A stretch of 64,000 bases of DNA from Linnemannia hyalina (lineage: Eukaryota; Mortierellomycota; Mortierellomycetes; Mortierellales; Mortierellaceae): the NCBI GenBank assembly GCA_019671135.1, contig JAHRHY010000016.1, positions 678,501-742,500 on the forward strand, written 5' to 3'. The position numbers and the translations under genes were made by a program. Under the pieces are notes generated by a model. It did not search any database, had not been told where the DNA came from, and saw only the letters and a program-made list of their open reading frames with translations. Below are positions 42,331 to 55,169 of this stretch, piece after piece. Numbering within the stretch: position 1 is the stretch's first letter; each line of letters opens with the position of its first letter.

Positions 42331-43376
42331 TATTACTATGATGCAATATGCTGCTCGTTTTATCCCTTATTCATCTACTCTCTACCCATCTCTTGTGGCT
42401 ACTTTATGGTTCTTTCCTCTGCCACTGGACGAAGTTGCATGGTTGGGTTATTAAAGAAAAAGAGTCGACTCTTCATTTTTCGCATTGATTTTTGTTGACG
42501 CGCTTGATCAAACGCGTCTGGCCTATTGAAATCATGTAATCTACTACTTTGAGGCACTTAGCAAATTGTGCTAGGCGGTGGCATAACATAGCGCCTTGCT
42601 CGTGTTCTACTTTTTTCATAATTCAGCATAGACACTGCAATACAGTGCTCCAGTCAGACCGATCGAAAGACGAGCAGCTGGAGGTTGTTTAATTCTACCC
42701 CGAAGCCGTACTCATGTGCATCCACAGTTCACAACAGCAATACACCACGAAAGTTCAAGAGGAAATTTACGCCAAACATATTAAGAAAGGGCGTCGCAGC
42801 ATGCACTTTACAAGCCAGGGACCACGAGACACGAGACTCGGCAAATCTGCCATGCATCTCAAAATAGGTCCCTGCTGCGGATTCTACCAAAAACAATGGT
42901 CGAGTACAAACTCGAACTACCTTTCACAGTCGCTCACATCTGCAAAGATGGCCTAGCATGCGTGAATTCAAGTCCTGGACTGCCGAGGGGCACAAGAGAG
43001 AGAGATCAAGAGATAGTGCGCTTGCTGGCCGGCTTCCCGACAATACATCATACGGGTGTGTGCACTTATCCCTTTTCGTAGTGCTAAATAACACCGTAAT
43101 TATTACCATCCCATAATGCCGAAAATAGAATTGGGTACCCATTAGTCCCATCTCTCTTTCCTGTTCGTGTTGTGAGACATGCGCAAAAATAACCAAAAGC
43201 GAACACGACGGCTTGGATGATTCCATTTGACGTCTTTCGGCATTCCTAGCGCAGTTAGTGTGCCTTTAGTGCAGACAACGGAGCAACAAGGACAATGTGG
43301 CGCACGGGTGAATATCCTACTCTCTAAAGCAGAATAAAAATAATTTGCGCAGACGGGGTAATTAAGCCAAGAAACC
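42331..43376. other. Intergenic, LTR remnant and promoter region
   Basis: 42331-42480 may be the remaining LTR part of the gag fragment (a gataaaacgag TATA-like stretch on the minus strand). The rest shows no gene. Confidence 0.35.
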
Positions 43377-43383
43377 TATAAAA
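43377..43383 (+). promoter_or_regulatory. TATA box of the secreted Cys-rich gene
   Basis: TATAAAA in cctataaaatg, about 80 bp before the ATG at 43462. Confidence 0.65.
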
Positions 43384-43461
43384 TGACCTGTGCGTCTCTC
43401 CAGCATTCCCAAACACAACGACAACAAACTCCACAAGCAACAAGCATCAAAAACATCCACC

Positions 43462-43770
43462 ATGCGTCTCTATATCACCTCCATCGCCTTGCTCATGACC
43501 TCGGTCTTCAGTATCGCCTCTGCCCAAGACAGCCAGATGACGTACGGCATCTGCACGTGCTTCACCCCAAAGTTTGACGCCTCGTGCTGCATGTTTGCCA
43601 ACGGCTTCATGATGAACGACAACAACGTGTGCGATACACCTGACACCAAGGACTCCGTCACAAAGTTTGAATCCTGTTGCTCCCGCTCCGGCGGCCGATC
43701 CAAATGCAAGTATGGTTACCGCGACCCCAAGCACTGGCCCCCAGCGGACACGTACGGCTGCAAGGCTTAA
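43462..43770 (+). CDS. Small secreted cysteine-rich protein
   Basis: A 102-residue protein with a signal peptide (MRLYITSIALLMTSVFSIASA, cleavage near residue 21) and nine Cys in the mature part, including ICTC, ASCC and ESCC pairs, then SKC and a final GCKA. Start context is ideal (caccATGc). A leader rich in ACA/CAA and a TATA box precede it; aataaa follows at about 43895. The Cys spacing does not match a family I know. Probably extracellular, effector-like or cell-wall associated. Confidence 0.75.
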   Translation: MRLYITSIALLMTSVFSIASAQDSQMTYGICTCFTPKFDASCCMFANGFMMNDNNVCDTPDTKDSVTKFESCCSRSGGRSKCKYGYRDPKHWPPADTYGCKA

Positions 43771-43933
43771 ATGGCATAAAGTTCAAGAGCCTTTGGAAAG
43801 AGCAACCTTAGCCATCATCCCTTCATCCTCTCTTTCTTGCTTAACGATGTGGTGACCTCATGGCCATTTTGTTTTGAGCAGAGTATCGAAGGAAATAAAA
43901 GACTTTATTGCGTCGACCTAAAAAGCAGTACCA

Positions 43934-44890
43934 TCAATTTTGTTTCTTCAAGGTACCGATGATATGAGGAATAACCTCATAGCCAGTCTGATCTGGAGGT
44001 TGTGCAAGATCGACTTCCTGCCAAAGACCCGCAGCCCTGAGGCTTTTCTCAGTGTCACGGCAAAGGCGACATGAGCCCATGAAAAAGGACCAAGCGATAT
44101 TACAGTACCCTACGAGAAACAGGCCGGTTAGTCACCATATCACCAATGTAAGTCCTTACAGAAGCGATCAAGATAAACACCTACATTGGTAGAAGCGAAG
44201 TAGTGGGCCTCCATGCATGACCTTGACGTGCTCGTTCACGAACCAGTAGCCGCCTGGCTTGAGGAGTTTGTACAGCAGATTGATGTTCTTCTCAGGCTCG
44301 GGGATACTGCACAGGCATAGAATACCAAAAATGCAATCGATGCTGCCAGGTTTGATCTCGCTGTCCCAGGCAGACGGATCGTTAACGTATTCGATGCCGA
44401 CAGGAACGACTTGGTAAATATCCTGCAGACCAACCTCGTTAACACGCTTCTGTAAAGCCTTGGCCGAGATGGGATTTGGTTCAACACCATAGATCTTGGT
44501 GATACCACGGTCAGTTTTCTTTCTGTTGTGAAGCTCACCCGCGGCACCGACGTTGCTGGTGAAGCGGGCCAAGACGTCTACCCACATACCGCTTCCTGCA
44601 CCAATCTCAAGCACGGTTCCATGGATGGGTGTGAGAACGACCTCATCCTGGACACAGCCACCTCTGACACGACCTTCCAGGAGGGCAACGACTCGTTCCT
44701 CGTTCATGGCTTTGATCATCGGGCCGATGGTCGCCCATAATGTGCCAAAGAGAGCTTCGCGAAAACGTGAAGGGGAGAATAACGTGCCATAGTCCTTGGC
44801 TGCGACAAGCGTCCGAATGGTGGAAGGGACATGCGAGAGCGAAAGCCACATGAAAAACCAAGGCTCCATGAGGGTATCGAGGGTGCGCAT
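43934..44890 (-). CDS. Class I SAM-dependent methyltransferase, METTL7-like
   Basis: Two exons (44890-44185 and 44109-43934; intron gtaggt to cgtag) give 293 residues. Residues 92-102 (VLEIGAGSGMW) are motif I for S-adenosylmethionine; GVEPNP follows as the acidic/ribose motif, and then GILCLCSIPEPEKNINLLYK and LLKPGGYWFVNEHV, which is the layout of METTL7-type enzymes (LCSV..., LxPGG..., EHV). The second exon ends with the VIPHIIGTLKK tail like the PHIxG end of that family. A hydrophobic N-terminus (WFFMWLSLSH) could anchor it to a membrane, as in METTL7, which methylates alkyl thiols. Substrate here is unknown. Confidence 0.85.
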
Positions 44891-46023
44891 GACGGCTACT
44901 AGTATGTGTTTGCAACAGTCGAAGGGGGAAGATAAGGAAACAAGAGAGGAAATCGAGGAAGAAGTAGTGATGATGTTTATTGCACAGGGGGCTGAGGTTA
45001 TTATGCGTGCTAAGTCACATGGTGACTGGTGTGGTTGGGCCCAGGCGATTGGGTGCAGTGGGTAGGTGTGAAGAGGGTAAGCGCAGTTGCAAGAGAAAGT
45101 GCGTACAGAAGCAAATGGGCATTTTATGCACGGCCTCTACTGTTGTCTGTTGCTTTTTTCAGCCAACGCTCCTTGATTTCTTATAGCGTGGGAAAAAAAA
45201 CAAGAGCAATGGCACACAAGGAGATATTGGTGGGTCAAGCCTTCACACGAAGAAAACCTCTATGCATATCCATAAGCGAAGTCTACCTAGTATAAGCCGG
45301 GGCGCCATGTCTTGGATCACTCATTGAGTATGTGGCAGAATGACATATGACATGCGGAGTACAGAAAGCTCGCGTGAAGTACTCAAAGGATTCAGTGAAT
45401 CTGCCGGATAACGACGAGTCAGAGGATAATGGAGCCAAAAGGCAAAAAGAGCGAGGCAAAAGATTTAAGCATCCACTGTGCGAGCTGCGAATTCAATGGC
45501 GTTGAGATTGGGGGGGGGAAGAAGATGGAAAATGACGAAAGGAACACAGCCAGGTCTCGCAAGAGGGCAGCCAAAGCTATTGGTGTCCAACAACAACTCC
45601 AAAAGTGTTCAACCAAAACAAGATTCTTGTTACCAATAGTTCCTGTGCCTCGTGCATGCTCATATTGGGAAAGACAATGGGCGCATAAATTACGTCACCG
45701 TAGACGCCATTCATTCTAACACCTACGCCAATCTTCACTTGTGTAGCAAACTCCTCCCATCCGTATCCTCTCCACCCCTGCCTCTCTTCTTGTTTCTTCA
45801 ATTATGTTTGTGATAGGGAAGACTTCAATTGCTTTTTCATTGTGCTGTATTCGATATTCGATATTTTTTTGATTCGTTGAACGGTCGTCTTCTCCAATCC
45901 TCCTCCGTTGCTTATGATGTCGATAGTCATCCACTAACCACAACCGTCATCCTTCTAGCTGTTGCAGAATACACCACCTACGGCGTATCTACCACTGTAT
46001 CAGACCCGTGATCCGATGATGTT
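44891..46023. other. Intergenic
   Basis: No supported gene; a G9 run at 45508-45516 and the inverse copy of the 23-bp CRE-like sequence at 45678-45700 are the only notable points. Confidence 0.4.
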
Positions 46024-49000
46024 TTACTCGCTCTCGTCTGGGACCTGCTCAACCAAACATAATTTCGAAAAGTGCGAAAGAATAACATTAGGTACATGTG
46101 GAGTGACCCAACACAGAAAACGGGCATAAAAAACATCAAATGGAGACTTACGGGTTTGGCTGAAGCAACACACTGAGCTCTCAAATGAGTCAAAAATGAG
46201 ACTGGGTAGCCCTGAAAACCAAAGTCATCCTGCATGATCAGCTTGCACTTGTCGAGGGCGTGTCCGAAAATATCGCTGATGAACTCGGCATGGAGACTCT
46301 TCTCATCCTCCGACCTTTCCTTTTCCAAACGCTAGTGTTTTGTTTCAATAGTTCAGATCGCATACGTGTGAGAGATCAAAGCCTTTGATTGAAGAACGAC
46401 ACGATAAACACAGCTAAAGTGGTCGCAGTACAATACCAATTACATACCTTGTAATCCGCGGCAAGTGACCTGAACAACAATAGCAGGTACTGTCGGTAGC
46501 AAATCCTGACCTCTTGGGTGGCATGGCGCATCTTGCTAACCGGTCCGGGGTTTTCGAGAAAGGGCCCGAGCGTCGCATAATGTTCGCCCATGTTGCTCAG
46601 GACCCTAGCCAGTACTTGGTATCTTGAACTCTTGAACTCATTCAATCGCTCCTCCTCTTCAAAAATCTCCTCAATGAGGTTTTGGATACCATCAGGGTCC
46701 AAAGAAGCATCGATAGGTTGACGCTGAGGTCTGGTGGCTAGCCAAGGAATATTATCGAAAATGAATACACTCAACGTCACCTTGGCGGTAGGTGACATAC
46801 TGCCGACTGGTAAACACGGCAAGGACGAGCTATGCCTCACAATCGCCTCTGAAAACTGAACTTGCAACTTCAGTTCGTCGAACGGAGCACCGATAGTTGC
46901 GAACCAAGTGGATAGAAAGAAATACTCGTTCTCTGCCAGCAACCCGGGGCACCTCTCAGCCATACGGGTCGTCCACGACAGCTTATCCTGTAGGATCCAG
47001 TGCTGGAAGACGGGAGGCGAGTAAGGATTCAATTGATACAGTGTTTCAATCTCGTCCATCGTGAGCAACTTTTTCTCCTGCAGTACCGCAGAAACGTCGA
47101 CAATAACGTCGCGTAGATACTGAAGTGCAACACGAGAGAGCTCCACAACGATGTGAGGCTGTGCAGGTTCGAGTTTCTTGTCAACATCGCCTGGCGCTGC
47201 CTGAGGCGCCTTGCCGGTGCCTTTGAGAGTTGACTGGATCGTTCCGCTGGTAACTTGTTGAGCTGGTTGAATCCTCTTGTTGTCGCCTTGCATGGGAGCT
47301 GGACAAAAGAATGCTAACAAGGCAGGTCTAGTCAAAGCCTCGAATTTCTCGCAGTCAGGATTGTCCATGATGTACTTTCGCTGAAGGGTCTCGCGCCGCT
47401 CCATCACCATCGCAGATAGAGTTGGAAACACCCACTCCTTAAGGCTGGTCAGCATCTCTTCATCCTCCGGGAGAACTACGGTCACTGGCTCGGGCTCGAC
47501 TAGCTTTGGCAGTGTCGCTTTGGACAGAGTCGCTTTGGGTTCATCCAAGGAAGCGCGAAGGAAATCGTCGTCAAGGGCTGACGGATCGAGCCAAGAGAGA
47601 TCATCGTCCTCCGTAGACACCGCCGCAGATATCGCCGACCGATCCAGTTGATCATCGCTCGTACTTGTTTCCAATAAGGATGCCTGTGCGATCGCCGGCT
47701 CAGACGTGGGCGTGATTCTCTCCTTGTGCAGGCTCCTGTGCTCAAAAAATTCCTCGATCAGAATGTACGCCGCCGATCTCAGAACGGAATCGATCTTCCT
47801 AACAGGATCAATGAACGGGGCAAGCCCTATTCAATGATAAAATAATATGAGTGAGAGCAATTGCAGCGGGTATAGATGTTGGATTTCCAGTCGACTGTCG
47901 CAGACAACATGAGCAAAGTCGCAGCAACTTACTCTTATCTAAGAATGCGAGGTTCGGATAGTTGGTTCCGCCAGGCTCCCATCTTCCTTCTGACTTCAAC
48001 AGACGAACCATTAGACTCAAAACCATTTCGGCGAATCCGGTGGCCGGGGCGAGAGGTCGGAAGGCAACGCGATTCCTATAAGTGGGCTCCTCAGGCGGCT
48101 GCTCCTCCTTCTCTATGCTCGGAAGCCTCTCCTCGAGTTGTGTGTAGTAGAAATCCAGAATGCGGTCCACTTGACGGCTTAGAGACACTGCCATTTTCCC
48201 CAGCGCGGCTTGACGCTGCCAGATAGTGCCGAGATAGTAGAGAGAATGCGCGACGATTTGGCGTGAGGTATCGTCGGAAGCTTTGGCCTGCAGCACGGCG
48301 ACTATCTCACGCACGCGCGAGGGTCGAAGAGAGTCGGATGTCATCAAGGCAACAATCAGGACGCTGCTGCAAGAGTTACACACCGATGAGATGGGGTCCC
48401 AGATCGCATTCGGTTCCTGCAACATGAGCAAGGTCTCGGGCAAGATATCTGTAATGAACTTCCTGCAGCTCTTGTATCTCTCATATCTGTTCAGACCGGC
48501 CATCGACTCCCTCATCCGAAGCTTGGGATCGTCCATATGTGACGATAAAACAAAGTCACGAGGTTCAACTGCTGCTGGGGGTTCCTGGGCGATGAGCTCA
48601 ACCTGCTGGTGAAGCGAGAGAGTGACTAACTTGAGGAATATCTCAAACACCCGATCTGTAGGACGCACCGTCTCCACGAGGCTCAAGTCGACCGAAAGTC
48701 TTGGAAGCCTGGGTATGGTGGGGTGCACGCCGTCGTCACAATAGTACATGAGCTCGGGCTTGGGCTCATCATCTTTGGGAATGTTGCAGTCCAGTTCCGG
48801 ATCCACCGTTGCGGTTTCAATCAGCGTGTTCAGAAACTCGGGAAATCGGCAGTCATCTTCCGTCGGCATGTCGCGGTTCTGTCGGTACTGGAGATATTGG
48901 CCAATGTACACCACGGCGTTTTCTCCAGGACCCCATTTCCAGACCTGAACCAGGCGATGACACAAGATTGTGACATCCCGGCATTGCTGCTCCCCCTCCA

Positions 49001-52000
49001 CTGTTTCCGCCAGCCTGCGGTCAAGCAATCCATGTGTCAGGAGCCAACAAACCAAAGCCCAGTTCTCCGGCGCCACAATGCTCAAAGCAGAGGATGACCC
49101 GCTTCGCTCATACTGATGCAGTGGGCACAGTTCCAGCATTAGGTCAAAGTAACGCCGCGCACGCTCCGTTCTGGACTCCCCTGTCGTCTCGTCCTCGTCT
49201 CCCACCATCGCCCTCTCGGCCTCTGCCCATACACGATCGACTTGGCTGTTAAAACAAGACCAGAAACCCCTCAGTCGGTGGTATCGCGCCGACTGGTTGA
49301 GCGTGTGGATGAGACAAATCCAGATCTCGATCACGTCCTGGCTATGGATAGTGCCTCGCGATCCCTGCATCCCTTCTCGCATCTGCTCAATAGCAACAGA
49401 AAACGAAACGTCGTCGGCCTTGAATAGGACCGCCAGCAGAGCATCGCATGCCTCATCCATCCTGCAACCCCCCTCGCAATGGTCCCACTGCATAGCACTC
49501 TCGTGCAGGAAATGCCAGGAAAATACCGCCCACTTTAACCACAGGATACTGGCCGTAGCAGGAGACGAGTAGCGTTGACCAACTTGTATCTGCTCAGAAT
49601 CAGCCAAATCCCGAAGTGGAACGACGACGTTCGATTCAAAAAGCAACCAGACATGGCGTCGACCCATCATCATCGGATAGTTCATGCCGTTGATCAAGAC
49701 GGTCGTCAGCCCTCCCAAGGCTTGAACAATCTCGGCCAGCAAGGTCTGACTTTCCTCCACAGCCTCCGATCCAAGTTGACGCGACAGCCTCTGGATCCGC
49801 CATAGTCGATCCATCACCTCCAAAACGGCCGCGTTCATCTCCATCTCCATGACCGGATTCTCTGGCCAATCGGAAGGGAAGGACTGCCCAAGAACAACAA
49901 CGGAAGAGAGAGAGTTCGGAGGCAAATAAGAGCCCTGCCTCCACAGGTCCGCCGCTTTGAGAGCATGAGATAACGAGCCGCCACCGATATATGTTGCCTC
50001 CGAAAAACGAAGTCCGCCGCGTACCGGGTTCCCCGTGATGGGAGAACCGCAGGCAACACGATCCCACTTCGCTAGTCTCTTCCTTCGGTATGCAGCAAGC
50101 TCCCTGTTTCTCGATCGGCTCTCAGCCATATAGGCGCGGACATCCTCACGAACCGGCGGCAACTCTTCCAACCCTATCTCGGCTGTGGTGGAGTCCTGAA
50201 CTTGATTATTCGAGCCGACAAACAAGAAGGTCTCTCGGGCGGAAGTACTTGCAGCAGGCTCTTGTAATGGACGAGAGCGCACTGGCAGGGCGGGGGCTGG
50301 TGGTGGCGGAGGGAGTGTATACATAGGCCGAGTAATGTACTGAGGAGGTTGAGGGACCGCGTTCTCCCTCTCTTGTCGAATACGTGTCCGCTCCGCGTCC
50401 CACGTGCTGTAGCCTGGAAGGCCATATTCCATCAGGTTCGCCGCATTTGCCCACACGCCTGGCAGCTGCGGGGATGACGACGATGCCGATATGGACTTAG
50501 TTGACGTCACCTGACGAGGTTCGGCGGTCGCATTGGTGACACGGGTGCCGACAAGCTGCTGCGATTGACCGTCAACACCGCCTCTATGTTTTTGTCGACG
50601 AGTACCGACTCCAAATATCCGAGCGTTCTCAACACTGCTGAGGCTGTTGTTGCTGTCATAAATGGGACCTTCTGGGAATGCTTTATGCTGAGCGGTGCTG
50701 TACGAGGCGTGTTGGTGGTCATGAAGCGTCGAGTCCGATTCTGCTTCAGACTCCTGGCCCTCCCACATACGAAGACGCTTGACCGAGTGCGAATACTGAA
50801 GCCCTGAGAGGTGGTTGAGAATATGTGCGCGACGGTTGGTAGAGTTGCGCATATTTCTGAGGCGGCTGTTGAACATGAAGTCCCGGGCGGCGTCAGGATC
50901 GAGAACGCGTTGCAACCTGAGCACAGCATCATCCGTAGCTTTCCTCTTCGATAGTGCTGACATTGATGTCGAACTGCGACCAAGGAATGCGGCCAAGCGA
51001 TCCTTGTTCAACTCGTGAGAGTCCGCATAAGTGTAAGGAGAACGGCGTTTGGATGGTTGCTTTTCCATTAAAGTTGAGTTTCCGCCGCCGCCAGCACGTC
51101 TGCGCTCGGAAACTACCCTGTATGGATCCACATATGTCTCCGCGCGTCGCTTCTCGGACTTTTGATCAGTCGTAGGCTGCCTGGTGATCTGATTAATTTG
51201 TACAGCAAAACCAATAAGTACTGCATTAATTAATGGGTTTCTTCAAAATACACCGATGTTCCCCGGTAAACTCTTGATGTCGATGGGTATTACCTTTTTC
51301 GAGGAGGAAGACTTTTTAGATGCCCTTTGCCTTTGATTCGAGACCGTTCTGACCTCGGCTTCAATGGCTTCGTCTTCGCTGAAGCCATATCCAAAACCGA
51401 TACCACGACGGCCGAAACCACCATTACTGCCTTGTTGGGGACTTGGGCTGCGGCTGGAGCCGGGGCCGGAGCCAGATCTAGTGTTGGCGCCGTCAGAGTC
51501 GTTATCGTTCCTGTCTAGATCGCTCCTGTCTGAATCAGCTTCCCTCTGCCTGTTTTCCTGTGCCAGTCGGGCAAGAACATTGTCGAGTCTCTTCTCATCT
51601 TGACCATCGGACACAATCCAACGTTTGGCGTGATGGGCAGGCTGGAGTATTTCCTGGTCCGTGTCAATAGCCTTCCTCGCAGAGCTTAGGCTAGATTCTC
51701 CTCTATACGTCGCCTTCAACATGCTGAGGTCATCCGGCAATTTGTTTTTTTCGTAGAAGGACATCGGAAGAACATGATATCTGGCAACACTAATGTTCTT
51801 CTTCTCGACGACAACCTGTGTCTCGGCACCACCACCATCTCCTTCCTCTTGATCGGCCTCCGGCTCTATGGTATAACCCTTCGCGCCAACTGCTGAACCA
51901 TCCCGGCCTCGGTAAAGTCGACGTCGTGGGACGGATAGGCCATCCTCCTCATCAAGATTCATCGAAGAGAGATTCTTGCTGATCGCCCCTACTAGATCCG

Positions 52001-54474
52001 CATCAGGAGTTGGTCCAACAGAAGGGCGGGTCGAAGGGAACAACTCTCCCGTCACACTGTCCTCCAGTCCAAAGTAAGTGTCGTCTGGATCCTCTTGGCC
52101 ATCTTCATAGTCACCGTCGTTCTCGTCTTCCTGGAGCTCGGCAAAATCGGCATGCTTCTTGCGTGGCGACTGTCCCGAAGGCTGGACGGAAACCCCCCGA
52201 CCTAGGTTAAGTCGAGCGTGAAGCCGCTTGTCGGCAGTATATGGCCTACGCTGTTGGAAAGTGCGCTCTCGTAGCGGATATGCCTTCAGAACTGTAGGCT
52301 CAGCTGGGACTGGAACGACTGCATGGATCTCGATAATTGGCGCCTCCATTGCAGACGCCCCGTTCGAGGCAAACTCCATCGTGGACAGCTCGGTGACATC
52401 AGTTTCCATGACTGTATCGACAGCAGCAGGCTCAATTTCAACCTTGGCCTTGACTGGTGTATTGACCACAGGAGCACCTGCACTCCATGTCTCAATGGAT
52501 GATGTCCTGGTAGCCAGCGTCTCGGTTGGTGTCTCCATTTTTGGCGCCATGATACCCGATGCCGTGTCTCTTAATAACGCAACTGCAAGCGGTACGACCA
52601 AAGGTGCCTCGCTGATATGACACTCGCTTTTGATTACTGGAGGGCGAATCGTGGACAAATCCTTGACATAGGGCAAACCATCAGCCCTGCACATTCTCGA
52701 ATGGCCGCTTGGTTCAGAGTTCATCGACGGAGCGGGCCGCGACACAGGTTTGTTGGATGTGTTGGACGTGTTGGACGTGCTCGCCGTGTTGTTTGGCATG
52801 TCAGGCGTGTTGGGGGTACAAGCAATGGGCCGAGTTCCAGAGGAATGATTGAAATGAAGGACGGCCTGGGTACATTTTTCCAACATAGGAATCTTCCTCC
52901 TCCTCCTCAGGCTCTTCAAACCCGAAATCATGGGCGGGATGTGCTGGATGGGATCGTACTCATCGTCCGATTCTTCTGCTGTCGATGCAAGGATCTCCTA
53001 ATAAAATATATAGTGATAGAAAAGAGTGAGTGCAGATTCTTATATCCTAATGTGACGGGTCGGTGTTGATTATGAAAACATTCAGTAATTAGACCCTTAC
53101 ATCTTGGATGTCCATCCGTGATGTTTCTACAACAGGAGCTACATTCACCCGGGTCGATGAGTCGCGGAGTCGAAGTGGACGTGGACGAGGGAGACGTGGA
53201 CGAGAGAGACGTGGAGGATGGGGGTGCTTGTCGACCAGAGATGACTTGATACAGGTCAGTTGCACAGGATCGCTTCCTCTACGTGGAAGGGACAGCTGCG
53301 TGGACGTGTGGCTCTCATCATCTGATTCTGGGACAAAGACGATGGGCCAACCGGTGATGGCTGCCGTCTGAGTCGGCTGGATAGAGAGGTTATCGTCTTT
53401 CTCAGAATCGGAGAGGTTAATGATGTGGTTCGTTATTGTTGTACTGGATTGATGCTGCAGGTGAGGTGAGGGTCCAAATGGTTCCTGGTCTTGGGTATGA
53501 ATGACCGTCATCATCTGGGCAAGGGTCGTCTCCAGAACTGAACTTGTCGGCGTATGGATTCCTTTGCCCAAACCCGACGATGAATCCGAGGAGGAGTCCT
53601 CGGTTGAGTCCGACGATGAACCCTTCGAATCGGCGTCGTTTTGCTTGGGTGTTCCTGTAGGGTGAAGTCGGCGTGGTGGTAGTACATTATGCTTCTGGTA
53701 TTGAGTGGTCGCAGATAATTCGATGGTGTTGACGACCTGTTTTCGCTGTGGTTGAACATGTGGTGGCAACTCTTCTTCTTCTCCAGAACCTGAGGAAATG
53801 AAAGTAAGGTTGGACGGACTTGCAACGGGTCGACGCTGAGGAGGTCGTTCTGGTGATTTCTCGGCATGAGGGGGGACAGTTATCAGTGGCGCGACTGTTG
53901 CTTTCAAAGCCGCACGTGCAGGCGAGTAGACTCGTTTCCTCAAACCCGAGGATGATCCTGAGGGAACGACCGCACCACGCCGATTGGTTGTTCCCGTAGC
54001 GAGCTGCTGCTGAGGTCGGTACTGTAGTAATTTTCGCTGCCGGTGTTGGATGATCGAGGATGGGGATGATTTAAAGACCTTGCACGATTGCTTTTGCTTT
54101 GTTCGGAGCAACGGCTTCGCATCACTTTTATCCTCAGAGTCAGAGGAAACGATGATACGCCTGGGTGGTTCTTTGCTGAAAGGCTGATAGGGAGGTGTTG
54201 GCGATTCCTGCGCGTGAGAATGAGTAGTCGAAGACGTGAAAAAGGATGAGTGAGATGGAGAGGACTGGGGAGAGGGAGAGGAATGGAGAGAGGGAGAGGA
54301 CTGGGGAGAGGGAGAGGACTGGGGAGAGGAAGAGGTTCCTGTTTGTGGAGGGGTTTGGTGCTGAAGAAGGCTGTGGGTCTGCTTCCTTGAACCATCCTGA
54401 CGATGCTTGATGGGCACGGCATCCGAGTTTGAGCCTAACTTGGAGTTGCGATGACGTGAGCGGTTTTTTGCCAT
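46024..54474 (-). CDS. Mms22/Mus7-like DNA repair protein, six exons
   Basis: Exons 54474-53101, 52997-51294, 51188-47933, 47826-46448, 46331-46152 and 46044-46024 join in phase (donors gtaagg, gtaata, gtaagt, gtatgt, gtaagt) to about 2637 residues. The first 900 residues are disordered, Ser/Pro/Gln-rich and phosphosite-like (repeats of SSPSPQSSPS type). Next comes a motif typical of Mms22/Mus7 proteins, YPLRERTFQQRRPYT followed by LHARLN, then a very long alpha-helical body (for example IEIWICLIHTLNQSARYHRL; FIDPVRKIDSVLRSAAYILI). In yeasts Mms22/Mus7 works with the Rtt101/cullin ligase and Rtt107-type partners on stalled replication forks. The assignment rests on this motif and architecture, not on alignment. 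The third donor choice (51293) is the least certain, and an upstream start is possible because the frame stays open. Confidence 0.6.
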
Positions 54475-55169
54475 CGACTCGCTGTTGCTGTTGTTGTTGT
54501 GGGCCTTGAGGAGAAGAGGGCGATTGGGAAGTCTAAAGAATGAATCGAGAGGGACGCGTCGCGTGGTGAGTGTGTGTAGGATTATTGTTATGAAAAAGGA
54601 TTTTATTTTTGGTGGCGCAAGGGGGAGAAAAAGGTCGAGAGGCCGAGGTAGATGAGTGCGTGTGTAAGCATGTACCTAAAGGCGCGAGTATGGCTGAGAT
54701 GCAACCACTCAGGTAGAGCCAGGTAGGTAATAAGGTAATAAGGGTCTTCGAAATAGGAACAAGAGTCAGACTCCTTGATGGCTTGCTCCTTGATGGGGTC
54801 GAGTGCGCGACTTCAACGAGGTAAGTAAGGCAAGTAGCTCGAGTAGGCGAGGAGTTATGGAAGGACGAAGGAAAGGGAAGAACGGAGGTTGTAGAATAAA
54901 CGAACACAACATGTGACCTGTATCACATCCCTTAAGGGTGCTTTTTGTTTACTCTTGTTATTCCAGCCCTGTTTACCCTGTTTGCTTGGCCACACACTTG
55001 ACCCTTTTCTACTTCTTCTTTGTCCTCTTTCCTCACCCTCTCCCTGTCCCTCTCTTTTCCTTGCTCTCTTACTCACATACCCAAACACACACACACACAC
55101 ACTCACACTCACACTCACACACACCATACCGCACTTCTCGCTTGGCTGTCCAGCCATCTTCCACCCAAA

